From positions 1-45,940 of the forward strand of contig JAGXHL010000034.1 in assembly GCA_024636215.1 (NCBI GenBank): a DNA stretch of 45,940 nucleotides, given 5' to 3'. Of this stretch, positions 1-8,639 are shown piece by piece (within the stretch, counting starts at the first letter, position 1; every line of letters begins with the position of its first letter). The notes beneath the pieces were generated by a model. The model ran no database searches. It saw only the letters and a list, made by a program, of their open reading frames with translations, and had not been told where the DNA came from. The position numbers and the translations under genes are program-made. The stretch comes from Deltaproteobacteria bacterium. Lineage in GTDB: Bacteria; Desulfobacterota; Desulfuromonadia; Desulfuromonadales; BM103.

Positions 1-119
1 GAAAAGTGAAAAGTGAAAAGTGAAAAGTGAAAAGTGAAAAGTGAAAAGTGAAAAGTGAAAAGTGAAAAGTGAAAAGTGAAAAGTGAAAAGTGAAAAGTGA
101 AAAGTGAAAAGTGAAAAGT
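1..119. repeat. Perfect 7-bp tandem array, (GAAAAGT) x17
   Basis: Seventeen uninterrupted copies of GAAAAGT fill positions 1-119. The window begins inside the array, so the true copy number may be larger. The last copy runs into an A/T-rich stretch (120-145) and then the ribosome binding site of the four-helix-bundle gene at 164. There are no spacers, so this is not a CRISPR array. A heptamer is not a multiple of three, and the array is outside a reading frame, so copy-number change by slippage would alter only the distance to upstream promoter elements. Confidence 0.98.
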
Positions 120-163
120 ACCTTTTACCTTTAACATTTAACTGAATTCATCGGAGGGGAATT

Positions 164-520
164 ATGGATGGCAGACCACATAGAAGGTTGGAAGTCTGGA
201 AGCAGTCAATGATTTTGACGAAGGATATTTACAGCGCCACGGCGGTATTTCCGAAATCTGAAGGGTATGGTTTGACTTCGCAGATGAGAAGGGCTGCTGT
301 ATCGGTGCCTAGTAACCTGGCAGAAGGTGCGGCCAGACGAGGCAGCAGGGAATTCAAGCAGTTCATAAACATAGCGCAAGGATCCTTGAGTGAACTGGAC
401 ACACAACTTGAGCTAGCCCATATGATCGGATACCTTGAAGCAGATCGGCATCGACAGTTGACAACATCTGTCTCAGATATTTCAAAAATGCTGTTTGGCT
501 TAAGCAGATCCGTAAAATAA
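164..520 (+). CDS. Four-helix-bundle protein, 23S rRNA intervening-sequence (IVP/S23) family
   Basis: This 118-residue protein has the recognisable family pattern: an LEVWK-type start, an FPKSEGYGLTSQMRRA segment, a VPSNLAEGAAR segment around residues 48-58, then a FINIAQGSLSELDTQLELA helix. The family forms a four-helix bundle. It was first noted in proteins encoded by intervening sequences inside 23S rRNA genes, and it is related to the Avd accessory protein of diversity-generating retroelements. No rRNA or reverse transcriptase is visible here, so its job is unknown; nucleic-acid binding is a reasonable guess. The ATG at 164 has a strong GGAGGGG site about 5 bases upstream. The gene stands alone between the GAAAAGT array and inverted relatives of that repeat at 528-558. 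Confidence 0.9.
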   Translation: MDGRPHRRLEVWKQSMILTKDIYSATAVFPKSEGYGLTSQMRRAAVSVPSNLAEGAARRGSREFKQFINIAQGSLSELDTQLELAHMIGYLEADRHRQLTTSVSDISKMLFGLSRSVK

Positions 521-527
521 GCGGTAA

Positions 528-558
528 CTTTTCACGTTTTACTTTTCACGTTTTACTT
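528..558. repeat. Inverted relatives of the GAAAAGT repeat
   Basis: The stretch holds two copies of ACTTTTCACGTTTT followed by ACTTT. Its reverse complement carries GTGAAAAGT, identical to the phase of the array at 1-119. Thus the gene at 164-520 is bracketed by the same short motif in opposite orientation. The downstream copies are degenerate (14-bp spacing, CGTTTT interruptions), whereas the upstream array is perfect. Confidence 0.8.
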
Positions 559-602
559 TGAAAGCCTTTGGACTTGATCGCTACTGGGGTCGGGAGGGAA
601 AA

Positions 603-896
603 ATGAGCAACTTAAAGGATGTTTTACAGCAGCAAAAGGATGAAATCCTTGCAACTGCAGATCGCTATCATGCCGTCAATGTCAGGCTTTTTGGTTCGGT
701 GGCACGGGGTGATGCTTCTGAGGAGAGTGATATCGATCTTTTAGTCGATTTTTTGCCTGGGTCTACTCTTTTGGATCAGGTTGCACTGATTCAAGAACTT
801 TCCACGAAACTTGGTCGAAAAGTTGATGTTGTCAGTTCTCGAGCCCTCAACAAACATCTGCGTCAGCGCATCCTGAAAGAGTCGGTTAATTTATGA
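603..896 (+). CDS. mntA: MntA-type minimal nucleotidyltransferase antitoxin
   Basis: A 97-residue protein of the MNT nucleotidyltransferase family. The signature GSX10DXD is complete at residues 31-45 (GS at 31-32, D43 and D45), which would bind metal and nucleotide. In characterised MntA/HepT pairs this enzyme inactivates the HEPN toxin by AMPylating a tyrosine in its active-site motif. I chose the ATG at 603, which has a GGGAGG ribosome site about 6 bases upstream, over a longer TTG start at 558 that would lie in the repeat. The stop codon overlaps the start of hepT by four bases (ATGA), suggesting translational coupling. Confidence 0.9.
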   Translation: MSNLKDVLQQQKDEILATADRYHAVNVRLFGSVARGDASEESDIDLLVDFLPGSTLLDQVALIQELSTKLGRKVDVVSSRALNKHLRQRILKESVNL

Positions 897-1234
897 AAGA
901 TAAAGCCGTTTTTATTGCTGCAGCGATTGAGAGCATCGATCTGATCAAAAGCTATACCAGCGGTTATGAAGCTGAAGATTTTATGAATGATAGAAAAACC
1001 CAGGATGCGGTTATTCGTAATCTGGAGATTATTGGCCAAGCACTTAAGGATTTTGGCGTAGAGAATCTTAATCAGCAAAACCCCGATATTCCCTGGATTC
1101 AGATTGCCGGTATGCGGAATGTTTTGGCGCATGAATACCTTGGTGTTGACATGGTACTGATATGGGAAACGCTTATTATCTACTTGGATTCATTGAAGCA
1201 GGCTTTGGCAGACATTGGTTTTGTAAACCAATAA
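893..1234 (+). CDS. hepT: HepT-like HEPN-domain toxin
   Basis: A 113-residue helical protein of the DUF86/HepT family. The RX4HXY ribonuclease motif is intact: R75, H80 and Y82 in RNVLAHEY. In the family this motif cleaves RNA, and the tyrosine is the residue AMPylated by the partner MntA. The gene overlaps mntA by four bases and reads in the same direction, the usual arrangement for this pair. Nothing in the sequence suggests decay of either partner, so the module is probably functional. About 70 bases without a convincing gene separate it from the polysaccharide locus. Confidence 0.9.
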   Translation: MKDKAVFIAAAIESIDLIKSYTSGYEAEDFMNDRKTQDAVIRNLEIIGQALKDFGVENLNQQNPDIPWIQIAGMRNVLAHEYLGVDMVLIWETLIIYLDSLKQALADIGFVNQ

Positions 1235-1305
1235 GGAAGTGGCGATGTGGATGGAATGCAATATTTCAAGAACCTTGGGTCATGCGCGAAGGGGATAAAA
1301 ACTAA

Positions 1306-2268
1306 ATGAGACATTATGATTCAATAAAGCGGGTCATGGTTACCGGAGGGGCCGGCTTCCTCGGTTCCCACCTCTGCGAGCGACTGCTGGCCGAGGGTCA
1401 TGATGTGCTTTGTGTCGACAACTACTTCACCGGAAGGCGTGCTAACATCGCACATCTACTCGATAACACGAACTTCGAGGTGGTGCGTCACGATATTACT
1501 TTTCCTCTTTATGTAGAAGTGGACGAGATCTACAATCTGGCTTGCCCAGCAGCGCCAATCCATTATCAGTACGACCCTGTGCAAACCACAAAAGTCAGCG
1601 TGCATGGTGCGATCAACGTGCTCGGTTTGGCCAAGCGCACCAAGGCGAAGGTGTTTCAGGCTTCTACCAGCGAGGTCTATGGCGACCCCAGCGTTCATCC
1701 GCAGAAAGAGGACTACTGGGGCAATGTCAATCCCATTGGCCTCCGCTCCTGTTATGATGAGGGCAAACGTTGCGCTGAGACCCTGTTTTTTGATTACCAT
1801 CGTCAAAACAACGTGCGCATCAAGGTTGCCAGAATCTTTAATACTTACGGTCCACGCATGCATGTCAACGACGGCCGGGTCGTGTCGAATTTTATAGTTC
1901 AGGCTCTGCGCGGAGAAGATATCACTCTCTACGGTGATGGCTCCCAGACTCGGTCCTTCTGTTACTGCGACGAACTTATCGAAGGTTTTTTGCGGTTGAT
2001 GGGCACGCCTGATGACGTCACCGGGCCGATGAATCTTGGTAACCCTGTTGAGTTCACTATCAAACAGTTAGCTGAAACCGTTGTTGAGTTGACCGGATCC
2101 AGGTCGAGTCTTGTATACAGGGACTTACCAAGCGATGATCCGAAACAGCGTCAACCGGACATCTCTTTTGCAAAGGCCGCCTTGGATTGGGAGCCCAAAA
2201 TTGCTCTTCGTGAAGGGTTAAAAAAAACGATTGCATATTTTGATGAGACGCTCAAGAACGGTGGTTAA
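1306..2268 (+). CDS. uxs: UDP-glucuronate decarboxylase (UDP-xylose synthase), extended SDR family
   Basis: A 320-residue NAD-dependent enzyme predicted to convert UDP-glucuronate to UDP-xylose in the cytoplasm. The Rossmann motif [10 protein letters not shown] lies near the N terminus. The catalytic pair is Y150 and K154 (YDEGK), and the STSEVYGDP and [10 protein letters not shown] segments are typical of UDP-xylose synthase. The length matches bacterial enzymes lacking the ArnA formyltransferase domain. It opens the polysaccharide locus and is followed 6 bases later by galE, so both probably supply sugar nucleotides to the neighbouring glycosyltransferases. A related 4,6-dehydratase or epimerase is less likely given the overall match to the decarboxylase. 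Confidence 0.88.
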   Translation: MRHYDSIKRVMVTGGAGFLGSHLCERLLAEGHDVLCVDNYFTGRRANIAHLLDNTNFEVVRHDITFPLYVEVDEIYNLACPAAPIHYQYDPVQTTKVSVHGAINVLGLAKRTKAKVFQASTSEVYGDPSVHPQKEDYWGNVNPIGLRSCYDEGKRCAETLFFDYHRQNNVRIKVARIFNTYGPRMHVNDGRVVSNFIVQALRGEDITLYGDGSQTRSFCYCDELIEGFLRLMGTPDDVTGPMNLGNPVEFTIKQLAETVVELTGSRSSLVYRDLPSDDPKQRQPDISFAKAALDWEPKIALREGLKKTIAYFDETLKNGG

Positions 2269-2274
2269 CTGCTT

Positions 2275-3285
2275 ATGTCACTAAAGAATATTCTCGTCAC
2301 CGGTGGCGCTGGGTATATAGGTAGTCATACATGCAAGCGGTTATCGCAGGCCGGATACACCCCGATTGCATATGACAGCCTCGTCAATGGCCACCCTTGG
2401 GCTGTTCAGTGGGGACCACTTGAGGTTGGTGATATCTGTGACCGTGAACGGTTGGATCAAGTCATTGAAGAGTATCAGCCAGAAGCGGTTGTGCATTTTG
2501 CGGCTTTTGCTTATGTCGGAGAATCTGTCCAGCATCCAGCCAAGTATTACCGTAACAATGTGATGGGCAGTCTTACGCTTCTGGAGGCAATGGTTGCTCA
2601 CGGTATCGATAAAATGGTTTTCTCCAGCACTTGTGCTACTTATGGGATGCCCGAGGAAATGCCGATTGTTGAGGCTACGATCCAGTGCCCAGTTAACCCT
2701 TATGGTTACACCAAATTGGCAGTTGAGGGGATGTTGAAAAATTTTGCGGCAGCTTATGGTATGTCTTCGACTTGCTTGAGGTATTTCAATGCCGCTGGCG
2801 CCGATCCTGATAACCAGATTGGCGAAGATCATGATCCGGAAACTCATCTGATACCGCTGGTGTTGGATGCTGCAATCGGCCGTAGAGAGTCGATCACGGT
2901 TTTCGGTGATGATTACCCCACGCCCGATGGGTCCTGTATTCGTGATTACATCCATGTCATGGATCTTGCTGATGCGCATCTTCTTGCCTTACAGAAGTTG
3001 GAACAAGGCTCAGGCTCAAATGTTTTTAACCTTGGCAATGGTAAGGGCTTCTCGGTTTTTGATGTGGTGAAAGTGGCCCAGCAGGTAACTGGCAAAGAGA
3101 TCAAGGTAGATCTCGGTCCACGTCGGGAGGGCGATCCCGCTCAACTTGTTGCAGATGCTTCGAAGGCTTTTAATGATCTCGGTTGGTCTCCCCAACTACA
3201 TCAGCTTGAGACAATAATCGAGACGGCCTGGCGCTGGACTTTAAAACAGGACTCTGCAGGAATTATCAATCAGAATGCGGGCTAA
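2275..3285 (+). CDS. galE: UDP-glucose 4-epimerase
   Basis: A 336-residue extended short-chain dehydrogenase that interconverts UDP-glucose and UDP-galactose. The NAD-binding motif TGGAGYIGSH is at the N terminus, the SSTCATYG segment carries the active-site serine/threonine, and Y143-x3-K147 is the catalytic pair. The C-terminal part has the NLGNGKGFSV and RREGDPAQLVAD segments found in GalE. Its product is the substrate of the Glf mutase encoded at 17893, so together they imply galactofuranose in the polymer. It starts 6 bases after uxs and its end overlaps the next glycosyltransferase by 11 bases. Confidence 0.93.
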   Translation: MSLKNILVTGGAGYIGSHTCKRLSQAGYTPIAYDSLVNGHPWAVQWGPLEVGDICDRERLDQVIEEYQPEAVVHFAAFAYVGESVQHPAKYYRNNVMGSLTLLEAMVAHGIDKMVFSSTCATYGMPEEMPIVEATIQCPVNPYGYTKLAVEGMLKNFAAAYGMSSTCLRYFNAAGADPDNQIGEDHDPETHLIPLVLDAAIGRRESITVFGDDYPTPDGSCIRDYIHVMDLADAHLLALQKLEQGSGSNVFNLGNGKGFSVFDVVKVAQQVTGKEIKVDLGPRREGDPAQLVADASKAFNDLGWSPQLHQLETIIETAWRWTLKQDSAGIINQNAG

Positions 3286-4177
3286 AATCTTAAAGCTGTT
3301 ATACAAGGCTTTTCCTTTTGACCTGAAGGGTGACTGCGAGTTGTCGCCGGCCACGGAAGGAATTAAGTTTTCCTGCCTGATCAACTTTTACGGCAGGCTT
3401 GATTTGTTGTCTGGAATCTTGTGTTCGTTGGCGGCCCAAGATTTCCCCCGCGAAAGCTTCGAGGTTGTTCTGGTAGAAGACCAGGGTGGAACGGATGCTG
3501 GTAAAGAGATGGCTGAACAATTTTCTGAGCAATTGCCTATCCGTTATTTTGCCCTGACTGAGGGCTGCGGCAAGATTGGCCATGGCCGGAATTTCAGCTT
3601 GTCAAAGAGTGTCGGTGAAAACATTATCTTCCTGGATGATGATACAGTCTTGCTACAAAAAGATTTTCTCAGTACAGCTTTGAAATTTATTGAACAGAAC
3701 CCGAATTGCGATGCTGTTATCCCCACGGGCAACGCCAGTTGGTTTCTGATCGAAGGACGTTACGGTTATCATGATAAACATTTTATGACCAACCGCTGTA
3801 TGATCTTTCGACGGTCGGTGATGTTGGAACTTGGTGGCCTCATGTCAGAAGTTGTCGGTCAGGAGGATGTAGAGTTTGTCTTCAGATTTATTATGGCGGG
3901 GAAAAAATCTTCCATTGCTTCAGGGCTTGCCTATTATCACCCTCCTCTGCTGGTTGCAAACAGCAATAAAGGGAAAGCTGTGGGTGCCTCTTTTTACCGT
4001 TTGAAAGGCAGGTACTCGTGGCCGATCTGGGTTCTGGTTTTGGTCAACTGCAGTCGGCATGTGCCGCTGAGGATTCTACCGATGAGACATTGCCAGCAGA
4101 TGGGTAGATTTGCATGTGGTTTTGTGTTGGGTGTTTGGGATAGTGTGATTGGGAAGAAAGATTTTCGTTACTCTTGA
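3275..4177 (+). CDS. Glycosyltransferase, family 2 (GT-A fold)
   Basis: A 300-residue cytoplasmic glycosyltransferase. The N-terminal half has a GT2 nucleotide-sugar fold (FSCLINFYGR start, VVLVEDQGG strand) and an acidic LDDDT motif, D121-D123, that would hold the metal and the sugar nucleotide. A QEDVEF segment later in the chain matches the ED motif near the catalytic base in GT2 enzymes. The start overlaps galE by 11 bases. The sugar transferred cannot be read from the sequence. Residues about 167-247 are strongly similar to a decayed gene fragment at 17580-17880, showing that a paralogue once lay elsewhere in the cluster. Confidence 0.87.
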   Translation: MRAKILKLLYKAFPFDLKGDCELSPATEGIKFSCLINFYGRLDLLSGILCSLAAQDFPRESFEVVLVEDQGGTDAGKEMAEQFSEQLPIRYFALTEGCGKIGHGRNFSLSKSVGENIIFLDDDTVLLQKDFLSTALKFIEQNPNCDAVIPTGNASWFLIEGRYGYHDKHFMTNRCMIFRRSVMLELGGLMSEVVGQEDVEFVFRFIMAGKKSSIASGLAYYHPPLLVANSNKGKAVGASFYRLKGRYSWPIWVLVLVNCSRHVPLRILPMRHCQQMGRFACGFVLGVWDSVIGKKDFRYS

Positions 4178-4199
4178 GTTTCCACAGTGAGGAGTATGA

Positions 4200-5033
4200 G
4201 TGAGTCAGGAAGATTTTGATCTGATCATTGAACCTTCAAGAGGTTTCCAGAATTACTGGCGTGATTTATGGCGGTACCGGGAACTTTTTGTCTTTATGGC
4301 ATGGCGAGACATTCTGGTACGTTACAAGCAGACGGTTTTGGGCCTTGCCTGGAGTATTCTCAGGCCCTTTCTGATCCTGATTGTGTTCACGGTCCTGTTC
4401 GGCAAGTTGGCCAAGTTCCCAACGGAGGGGAGTGCCCCTTATCCGATTCTTGTGCTTGCGGCATTGCTCCCCTGGCAGTTGTTTGCCAATGCCCTTTCCG
4501 AAAGCAGCCATTCGCTGGTCACAAATGCCAACATGATTTCCAAGATATATTTTCCAAGAATCATAATCCCCACGAGCTCAATCATTGTCAGCCTGGTCGA
4601 CTTTTTCATTGCGTTCGTACTTATGATAGGGGTGATGTGCTGGTATCAGTTCTTTCCTGATGCCAGGTTTCTTGCTTTACCGCTTTTTGTCCTTTTGGCG
4701 TTGATGACAGCAATGGGAGGCGGATTCTGGATGTCTGCCCTGAATGTCAAATATCGTGATTTTCGTTATATCGTGCCGTTTATGGTGCAATTCGGGCTTT
4801 ATGTTTCCCCGGTCGGTTTCAGCAGCACGGTTATCCCGGACAAATGGCGCCTGCTCTATTCTCTGAATCCGATGGTGGGTGTTATTGATGGCTTTCGATG
4901 GGCACTGCTTGGAGAAGATGTTGCCCTCTACTGGCCGGGTTTTGTTTTGTCTGTATTGGTTGGGATTCTTTTCTTCTGGTCCGGGTTAACGTATTTCAGA
5001 AAAGCTGAACGTTCCTTTGCAGATATTATTTAA
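4200..5033 (+). CDS. wzm: O-antigen ABC exporter, permease subunit
   Basis: A 277-residue ABC-2 type integral membrane protein with about six hydrophobic segments, an RELFVFMAWRDILVRYKQT entry helix and the LLPWQLFANAL segment typical of Wzm/TagG proteins. With the Wzt ATPase encoded 9 bases downstream it would flip a completed lipid-linked polysaccharide across the inner membrane. The start is GTG at 4200, preceded by GAGGAG. A nearby ATG at 4196 is in a different frame. Presence of Wzm/Wzt, and no sign of Wzx or Wzy in this cluster, points to the ABC-transporter-dependent assembly route. Confidence 0.93.
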   Translation: MSQEDFDLIIEPSRGFQNYWRDLWRYRELFVFMAWRDILVRYKQTVLGLAWSILRPFLILIVFTVLFGKLAKFPTEGSAPYPILVLAALLPWQLFANALSESSHSLVTNANMISKIYFPRIIIPTSSIIVSLVDFFIAFVLMIGVMCWYQFFPDARFLALPLFVLLALMTAMGGGFWMSALNVKYRDFRYIVPFMVQFGLYVSPVGFSSTVIPDKWRLLYSLNPMVGVIDGFRWALLGEDVALYWPGFVLSVLVGILFFWSGLTYFRKAERSFADII

Positions 5034-5042
5034 GGTTTTGTT

Positions 5043-6335
5043 TTGAACACTGTCATCAAAGTCGAAAACCTCTCCAAGAGATATTTCCTGAGTCACAAGA
5101 ACAGGGAAACCTTTCCGACCTTTCGTGACGCGATTACGAAGACAACGGCAAACTTCGGGAAGTGCCTTTTGCACCCCTTTAAGGCATCGTCCGGCCAGCC
5201 TTTGGAGGGCTTGGATTCGACGGAAGAGTTCTGGGCGCTGAAAGATGTCTCCTTTGAAGTGAAGGAGGGCGACCGCGTCGGCATTATTGGGCGCAATGGT
5301 GCTGGGAAGTCGACTTTATTGAAGATACTCAGCCGCATCACCGAGCCAACCACAGGACGCATTGGTATCAAGGGCAGGGTGGCAAGTTTGCTCGAAGTTG
5401 GTACCGGCTTTCATCCCGAATTGACGGGCGGCGAGAATATTTTTCTCAATGGCGCGATTCTGGGGATGTCGCGGGCGGATATTAAACTGAAATTCGATGA
5501 GATTGTCGCCTTTGCCGAGGTTGAGAAGTTTTTGGATACTCCGGTTAAGCGTTATTCTTCCGGGATGTATGTGCGGTTGGCGTTTGCAGTGGCCGCGCAT
5601 TTGGAACCGGAGATTCTCATTGTCGATGAAGTGCTGGCTGTGGGGGATGCGCAGTTTCAGAAGAAGTGTTTGGGGAAGATGGAGGACGTGGGGAAAGAAG
5701 GGCGGACGGTTTTGTTTGTTAGTCATAATATCCCTAGCATTAAGCGGTTGTGTAATAGGTCGATCTGGTTGGCCAATGGTGAAATTCGAATGAGCGGTGA
5801 TTGTGACAATATTGTTCAGTCGTTCATCACTTCTGACTGCAATTCGAGTTCGACGCGCGTTTGGCCTCGTGAACAGGCGCCAGGTATGCCGATGGTGGCT
5901 CTAGTTGCTGCCAGAATCTATACTATTAAGGCGGCTTTTTTAGCTTCGGTTGACCAGTCTGAAGATTTTTTTATAGAGATTGAGTATGAAATTTTGCACG
6001 ATGAAAAAAACTTGAGGGTAGGCTTTTTTCTCGTTAATTCAGAAGGTGTGATTATCTTTGCCCCTAACGATACGGAAGGATCCATGCTAGTGGATAGCAG
6101 GAAAAAGGGCCACTACAGAAGTATCTGCAAGATCCCAGGAGACTTGCTGAATGAGGATCTCTATACCGTAACTCTCAGTGCCGACATTCCTGCTGTTAAA
6201 AGTATCTTTTACCTTCAAGGAGCACTCACTTTTAGGGTTAATAGATTAGGTGGCTCCTACGGTACTCGCCTCGACAAGTTACCAGGCGTCATCTGCCCTG
6301 CCCTTGAGTGGGAAATCATTAGAGTTGTCAACTAA
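5043..6335 (+). CDS. wzt: O-antigen ABC exporter, ATP-binding subunit with C-terminal glycan-binding domain
   Basis: A 430-residue ATPase. Walker A is at residues 83-91 (GRNGAGKST), the ABC signature YSSGM at 171-175 and Walker B ILIVDE at 191-196. After about residue 250 there is a separate C-terminal domain, as in Wzt proteins whose C-terminal beta-sandwich recognises the modified non-reducing end of the O-polysaccharide. The start codon is TTG at 5043. From about position 5800 the DNA becomes visibly richer in A and T than in the ATPase part, suggesting that the recognition domain was exchanged by recombination while the ATPase was kept. Confidence 0.93.
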   Translation: MNTVIKVENLSKRYFLSHKNRETFPTFRDAITKTTANFGKCLLHPFKASSGQPLEGLDSTEEFWALKDVSFEVKEGDRVGIIGRNGAGKSTLLKILSRITEPTTGRIGIKGRVASLLEVGTGFHPELTGGENIFLNGAILGMSRADIKLKFDEIVAFAEVEKFLDTPVKRYSSGMYVRLAFAVAAHLEPEILIVDEVLAVGDAQFQKKCLGKMEDVGKEGRTVLFVSHNIPSIKRLCNRSIWLANGEIRMSGDCDNIVQSFITSDCNSSSTRVWPREQAPGMPMVALVAARIYTIKAAFLASVDQSEDFFIEIEYEILHDEKNLRVGFFLVNSEGVIIFAPNDTEGSMLVDSRKKGHYRSICKIPGDLLNEDLYTVTLSADIPAVKSIFYLQGALTFRVNRLGGSYGTRLDKLPGVICPALEWEIIRVVN

Positions 6336-6345
6336 GGTTACCTTT

Positions 6346-7137
6346 ATGCCCGAAATCGCAGTAGTTACTGGTGGAGGTACGGGTATTGGTAGAGCCATAG
6401 CTCTAGAACTGGCTCGGATAGGGGCATTGGTCATTATTAGCGGTCGGAGAGAGGCTCCCCTGTTAGAGACATCTAGCATTATTGCTGCCGAAGGAGGGAA
6501 TGCTGACTATTTTGTTGCTGACATTAGCTCTGCCACGTGTGTTAATAACCTCATCGGCTATATAAAAAGCAAGTACGGTGGGGTTGACATCTTAGTTAAC
6601 AACGCTGGAATGGATTTAACTGGGCCATTTTCCGACATGACGTACGAGAAATGGGAAACACTATTAGCTGTGAATCTGACGGCACCGTATCTGATGGCGT
6701 ACGCTGTTGTGCCCGGCATGCTTCTGAAAGAAAGGGGAATCATAGTCAATATCGCTTCTGTGCTTGGTGTCAATGGCGTTGCTTGGTATACCGGATATTC
6801 GGCAAGTAAAGCTGGACTACGTGGTCTTAGTGAGGCTCTAGCCGAGGAGTTGAGACCACATGGCATAAGGGTTCATTGTATCTGCCCAGGGAGAGTCTCC
6901 ACAGACATGCAAATCCGTCTAGGGGGTGAGCGGGTCGCTGCTATTTCTATGCGACCAGAGAAAGTGTCAGCGGTAGTGAGGTCAATTGTGGCAGGGGATA
7001 AATCTTTTCCCACAATTATGGTTATCGATAATCAACCTTTGGCGCTCAAGACGCTGGATCTTTATGTCCGCTTGCGGTGGATGGCATTAAGTTCGCTTAA
7101 GTTCTTTCGTTCACTGTTAACCAGAAAAGGGAAGTGA
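6346..7137 (+). CDS. Short-chain dehydrogenase/reductase
   Basis: A 263-residue classical SDR. The cofactor loop TGGGTGIGRA is at the N terminus, NNAG follows at the end of beta-4, and the active site has an IASV serine and Y151-x3-K155 (YSASK). The basic residues after the second strand (SGRRE) suggest NADP(H). I use ATG 6346, which has AAGG eight bases upstream, rather than a longer frame reaching back into wzt. The substrate is unknown; its place between wzt and a radical SAM gene suggests modification of a sugar or of a polymer terminus. It shares the A/T-rich composition of the wzt 3' end. Confidence 0.88.
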   Translation: MPEIAVVTGGGTGIGRAIALELARIGALVIISGRREAPLLETSSIIAAEGGNADYFVADISSATCVNNLIGYIKSKYGGVDILVNNAGMDLTGPFSDMTYEKWETLLAVNLTAPYLMAYAVVPGMLLKERGIIVNIASVLGVNGVAWYTGYSASKAGLRGLSEALAEELRPHGIRVHCICPGRVSTDMQIRLGGERVAAISMRPEKVSAVVRSIVAGDKSFPTIMVIDNQPLALKTLDLYVRLRWMALSSLKFFRSLLTRKGK

Positions 7138-7187
7138 AGGGTACTTAAAGTGAGCTGGAAATGTTGAGGACAAGTTAGGGGTGTGCA

Positions 7188-8639
7188 GTGAAAAATAAAA
7201 AGATAGTTTTACTCAATCCGCCATCACCCCCCAACAGTGTGTCCAATAAGGATACGATGGCTGGGTTGGGGCAACTATTTCCCGCAGCTGCGAAAACTAG
7301 AATTCCACCCCTTGATTTACTATCCTCAGCAGCAGTTTTGAGAGAAAGATCCCTTCCATTCCATTTAATTGAATGTCTAGGCGAAGGGATTCGGCGAGAA
7401 GAACTCCTCAACCATATTCGGCCCCTTGATGCAAGTATAATTGCTATTCGTACTTCCCTCCCTTCGCTTGAATGGGATTTAGCCATTGCTGGAGAGATCA
7501 AGTCCGAATTACCCGCACAAACACAAATAATCCTTTTTGGGCCATGTCTGCAATTCTGTTACCGTGAGGCACTTCAGGTGGCAGCTATTGACGCTATTCT
7601 GATTGGTGAACCCGAGCTTGCAATGGCAAGTATTGCTGCGGAAGGTCTCTCCGGACAGCGCTTCCTAGTTACCCGAATTTCTCTAAAAAAAGGGGATGAG
7701 CCAGAATCAGCCATTGTTTCTGAACTAGACGATCTGCCTTTTCCTGCTTGGGATCTAGTGCCCTTTCATGCCTATTTTGGTGCTGAATTGATGGGTAATC
7801 TTACCCCTTTCGCTACCGTTTTAACAAGCCGTGGCTGCCCTCATGGATGTTTATATTGCCCCTATCCGGTAGTGCAAGGGAAAAAGCCTCGTTTCCACTC
7901 GGTGGATAGAGTTGTGCAGGAAATTAAATGGCTTCAAAATAACTTGCAAGTTCGTGCCATTCTATTTCGTGATCCTGAGTTTGCGATCAAACGGAACAGG
8001 GTGAAGGAGTTTTGTCGGAAAATTGTAGAAAACGGCATCCATGTCGCTTGGAGGTGTGAGACCCGGGTTGAAAACCTTGATGCAGATTTGCTGCATTTGA
8101 TGGCAGAGGCAGGGTGTATCGGCATTAATATTGGCGTAGAGAGTCTTGACGAAACAGTTCTCAGCTCCCTCGGGCGTAATGCACTCCCCATAGATCATGT
8201 TAAGGGATTGATCTCCTGCGCGCGCAAACTTGGGATAGAGCCCTTTGTTTTTTTTATTCTTGGGCTTCCAGGAGAAACTATCAGATCCACCTTGCAGACT
8301 ATTTCTTCGGCAGTGTCTCTTGGCTGCCAATATCTACAGTTTACTATCGCCACCCCATATCCAGGTACAGCCCTTCGGGCTCTTGCAATTGAGCGTGGCT
8401 ATATTGTAGCTGAAGGGAACTCGAAATTGACTGGCTACAACGCTGTAATGGGTAATGGGCATTTGAATGCCGCCGACATTACTGATTTGTATGACTATGC
8501 TTGGAATTTGTGGTTGCTGAGAAAAGAGAATTTTCCACTTATGAATCCACTTGCCATGCTTCGTTGGCTAAAGCAGTCCTTAGTCTGCTTCCTTAAGAGA
8601 ATAAAGTTGAAGAGACGCTCCCGTTATCTGAACGAATAG
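7188..8639 (+). CDS. B12-binding-domain radical SAM protein
   Basis: A 483-residue protein with two parts. Residues 1-180 resemble a cobalamin-binding Rossmann domain (early LLNPPSPPNS segment, GEPELAM near its end). The radical SAM core follows, with the cluster cysteines C217-x3-C221-x2-C224 (CPHGCLYC), a GVESLDETVL segment and FFILGLPGE. Class B radical SAM enzymes of this layout carry out methylations and other radical reactions on unactivated carbons. None that I can name with confidence is a standard O-antigen enzyme, so the substrate is open; a sugar or a lipid carrier is possible. The start is GTG at 7188, preceded by AGGGG. Base composition matches the SDR upstream. Confidence 0.88.
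   Translation: MKNKKIVLLNPPSPPNSVSNKDTMAGLGQLFPAAAKTRIPPLDLLSSAAVLRERSLPFHLIECLGEGIRREELLNHIRPLDASIIAIRTSLPSLEWDLAIAGEIKSELPAQTQIILFGPCLQFCYREALQVAAIDAILIGEPELAMASIAAEGLSGQRFLVTRISLKKGDEPESAIVSELDDLPFPAWDLVPFHAYFGAELMGNLTPFATVLTSRGCPHGCLYCPYPVVQGKKPRFHSVDRVVQEIKWLQNNLQVRAILFRDPEFAIKRNRVKEFCRKIVENGIHVAWRCETRVENLDADLLHLMAEAGCIGINIGVESLDETVLSSLGRNALPIDHVKGLISCARKLGIEPFVFFILGLPGETIRSTLQTISSAVSLGCQYLQFTIATPYPGTALRALAIERGYIVAEGNSKLTGYNAVMGNGHLNAADITDLYDYAWNLWLLRKENFPLMNPLAMLRWLKQSLVCFLKRIKLKRRSRYLNE

Noticed and set aside
1..119. CRISPR array
   Set aside because: The 7-bp units are contiguous with no spacers, and no cas genes are nearby.
164..520. Diversity-generating retroelement, because the protein family includes Avd
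   Set aside because: No reverse transcriptase, template repeat or variable repeat was found nearby.
1235..1305. Short 17-codon frame from about 1243
   Set aside because: Too short, without any motif; treated as the spacer before uxs.
6250..6345. Longer N terminus for the SDR reaching into wzt
   Set aside because: The SDR fold starts at MPEIAVVTGG (6346), which has its own ribosome site; the upstream part is wzt in another frame.
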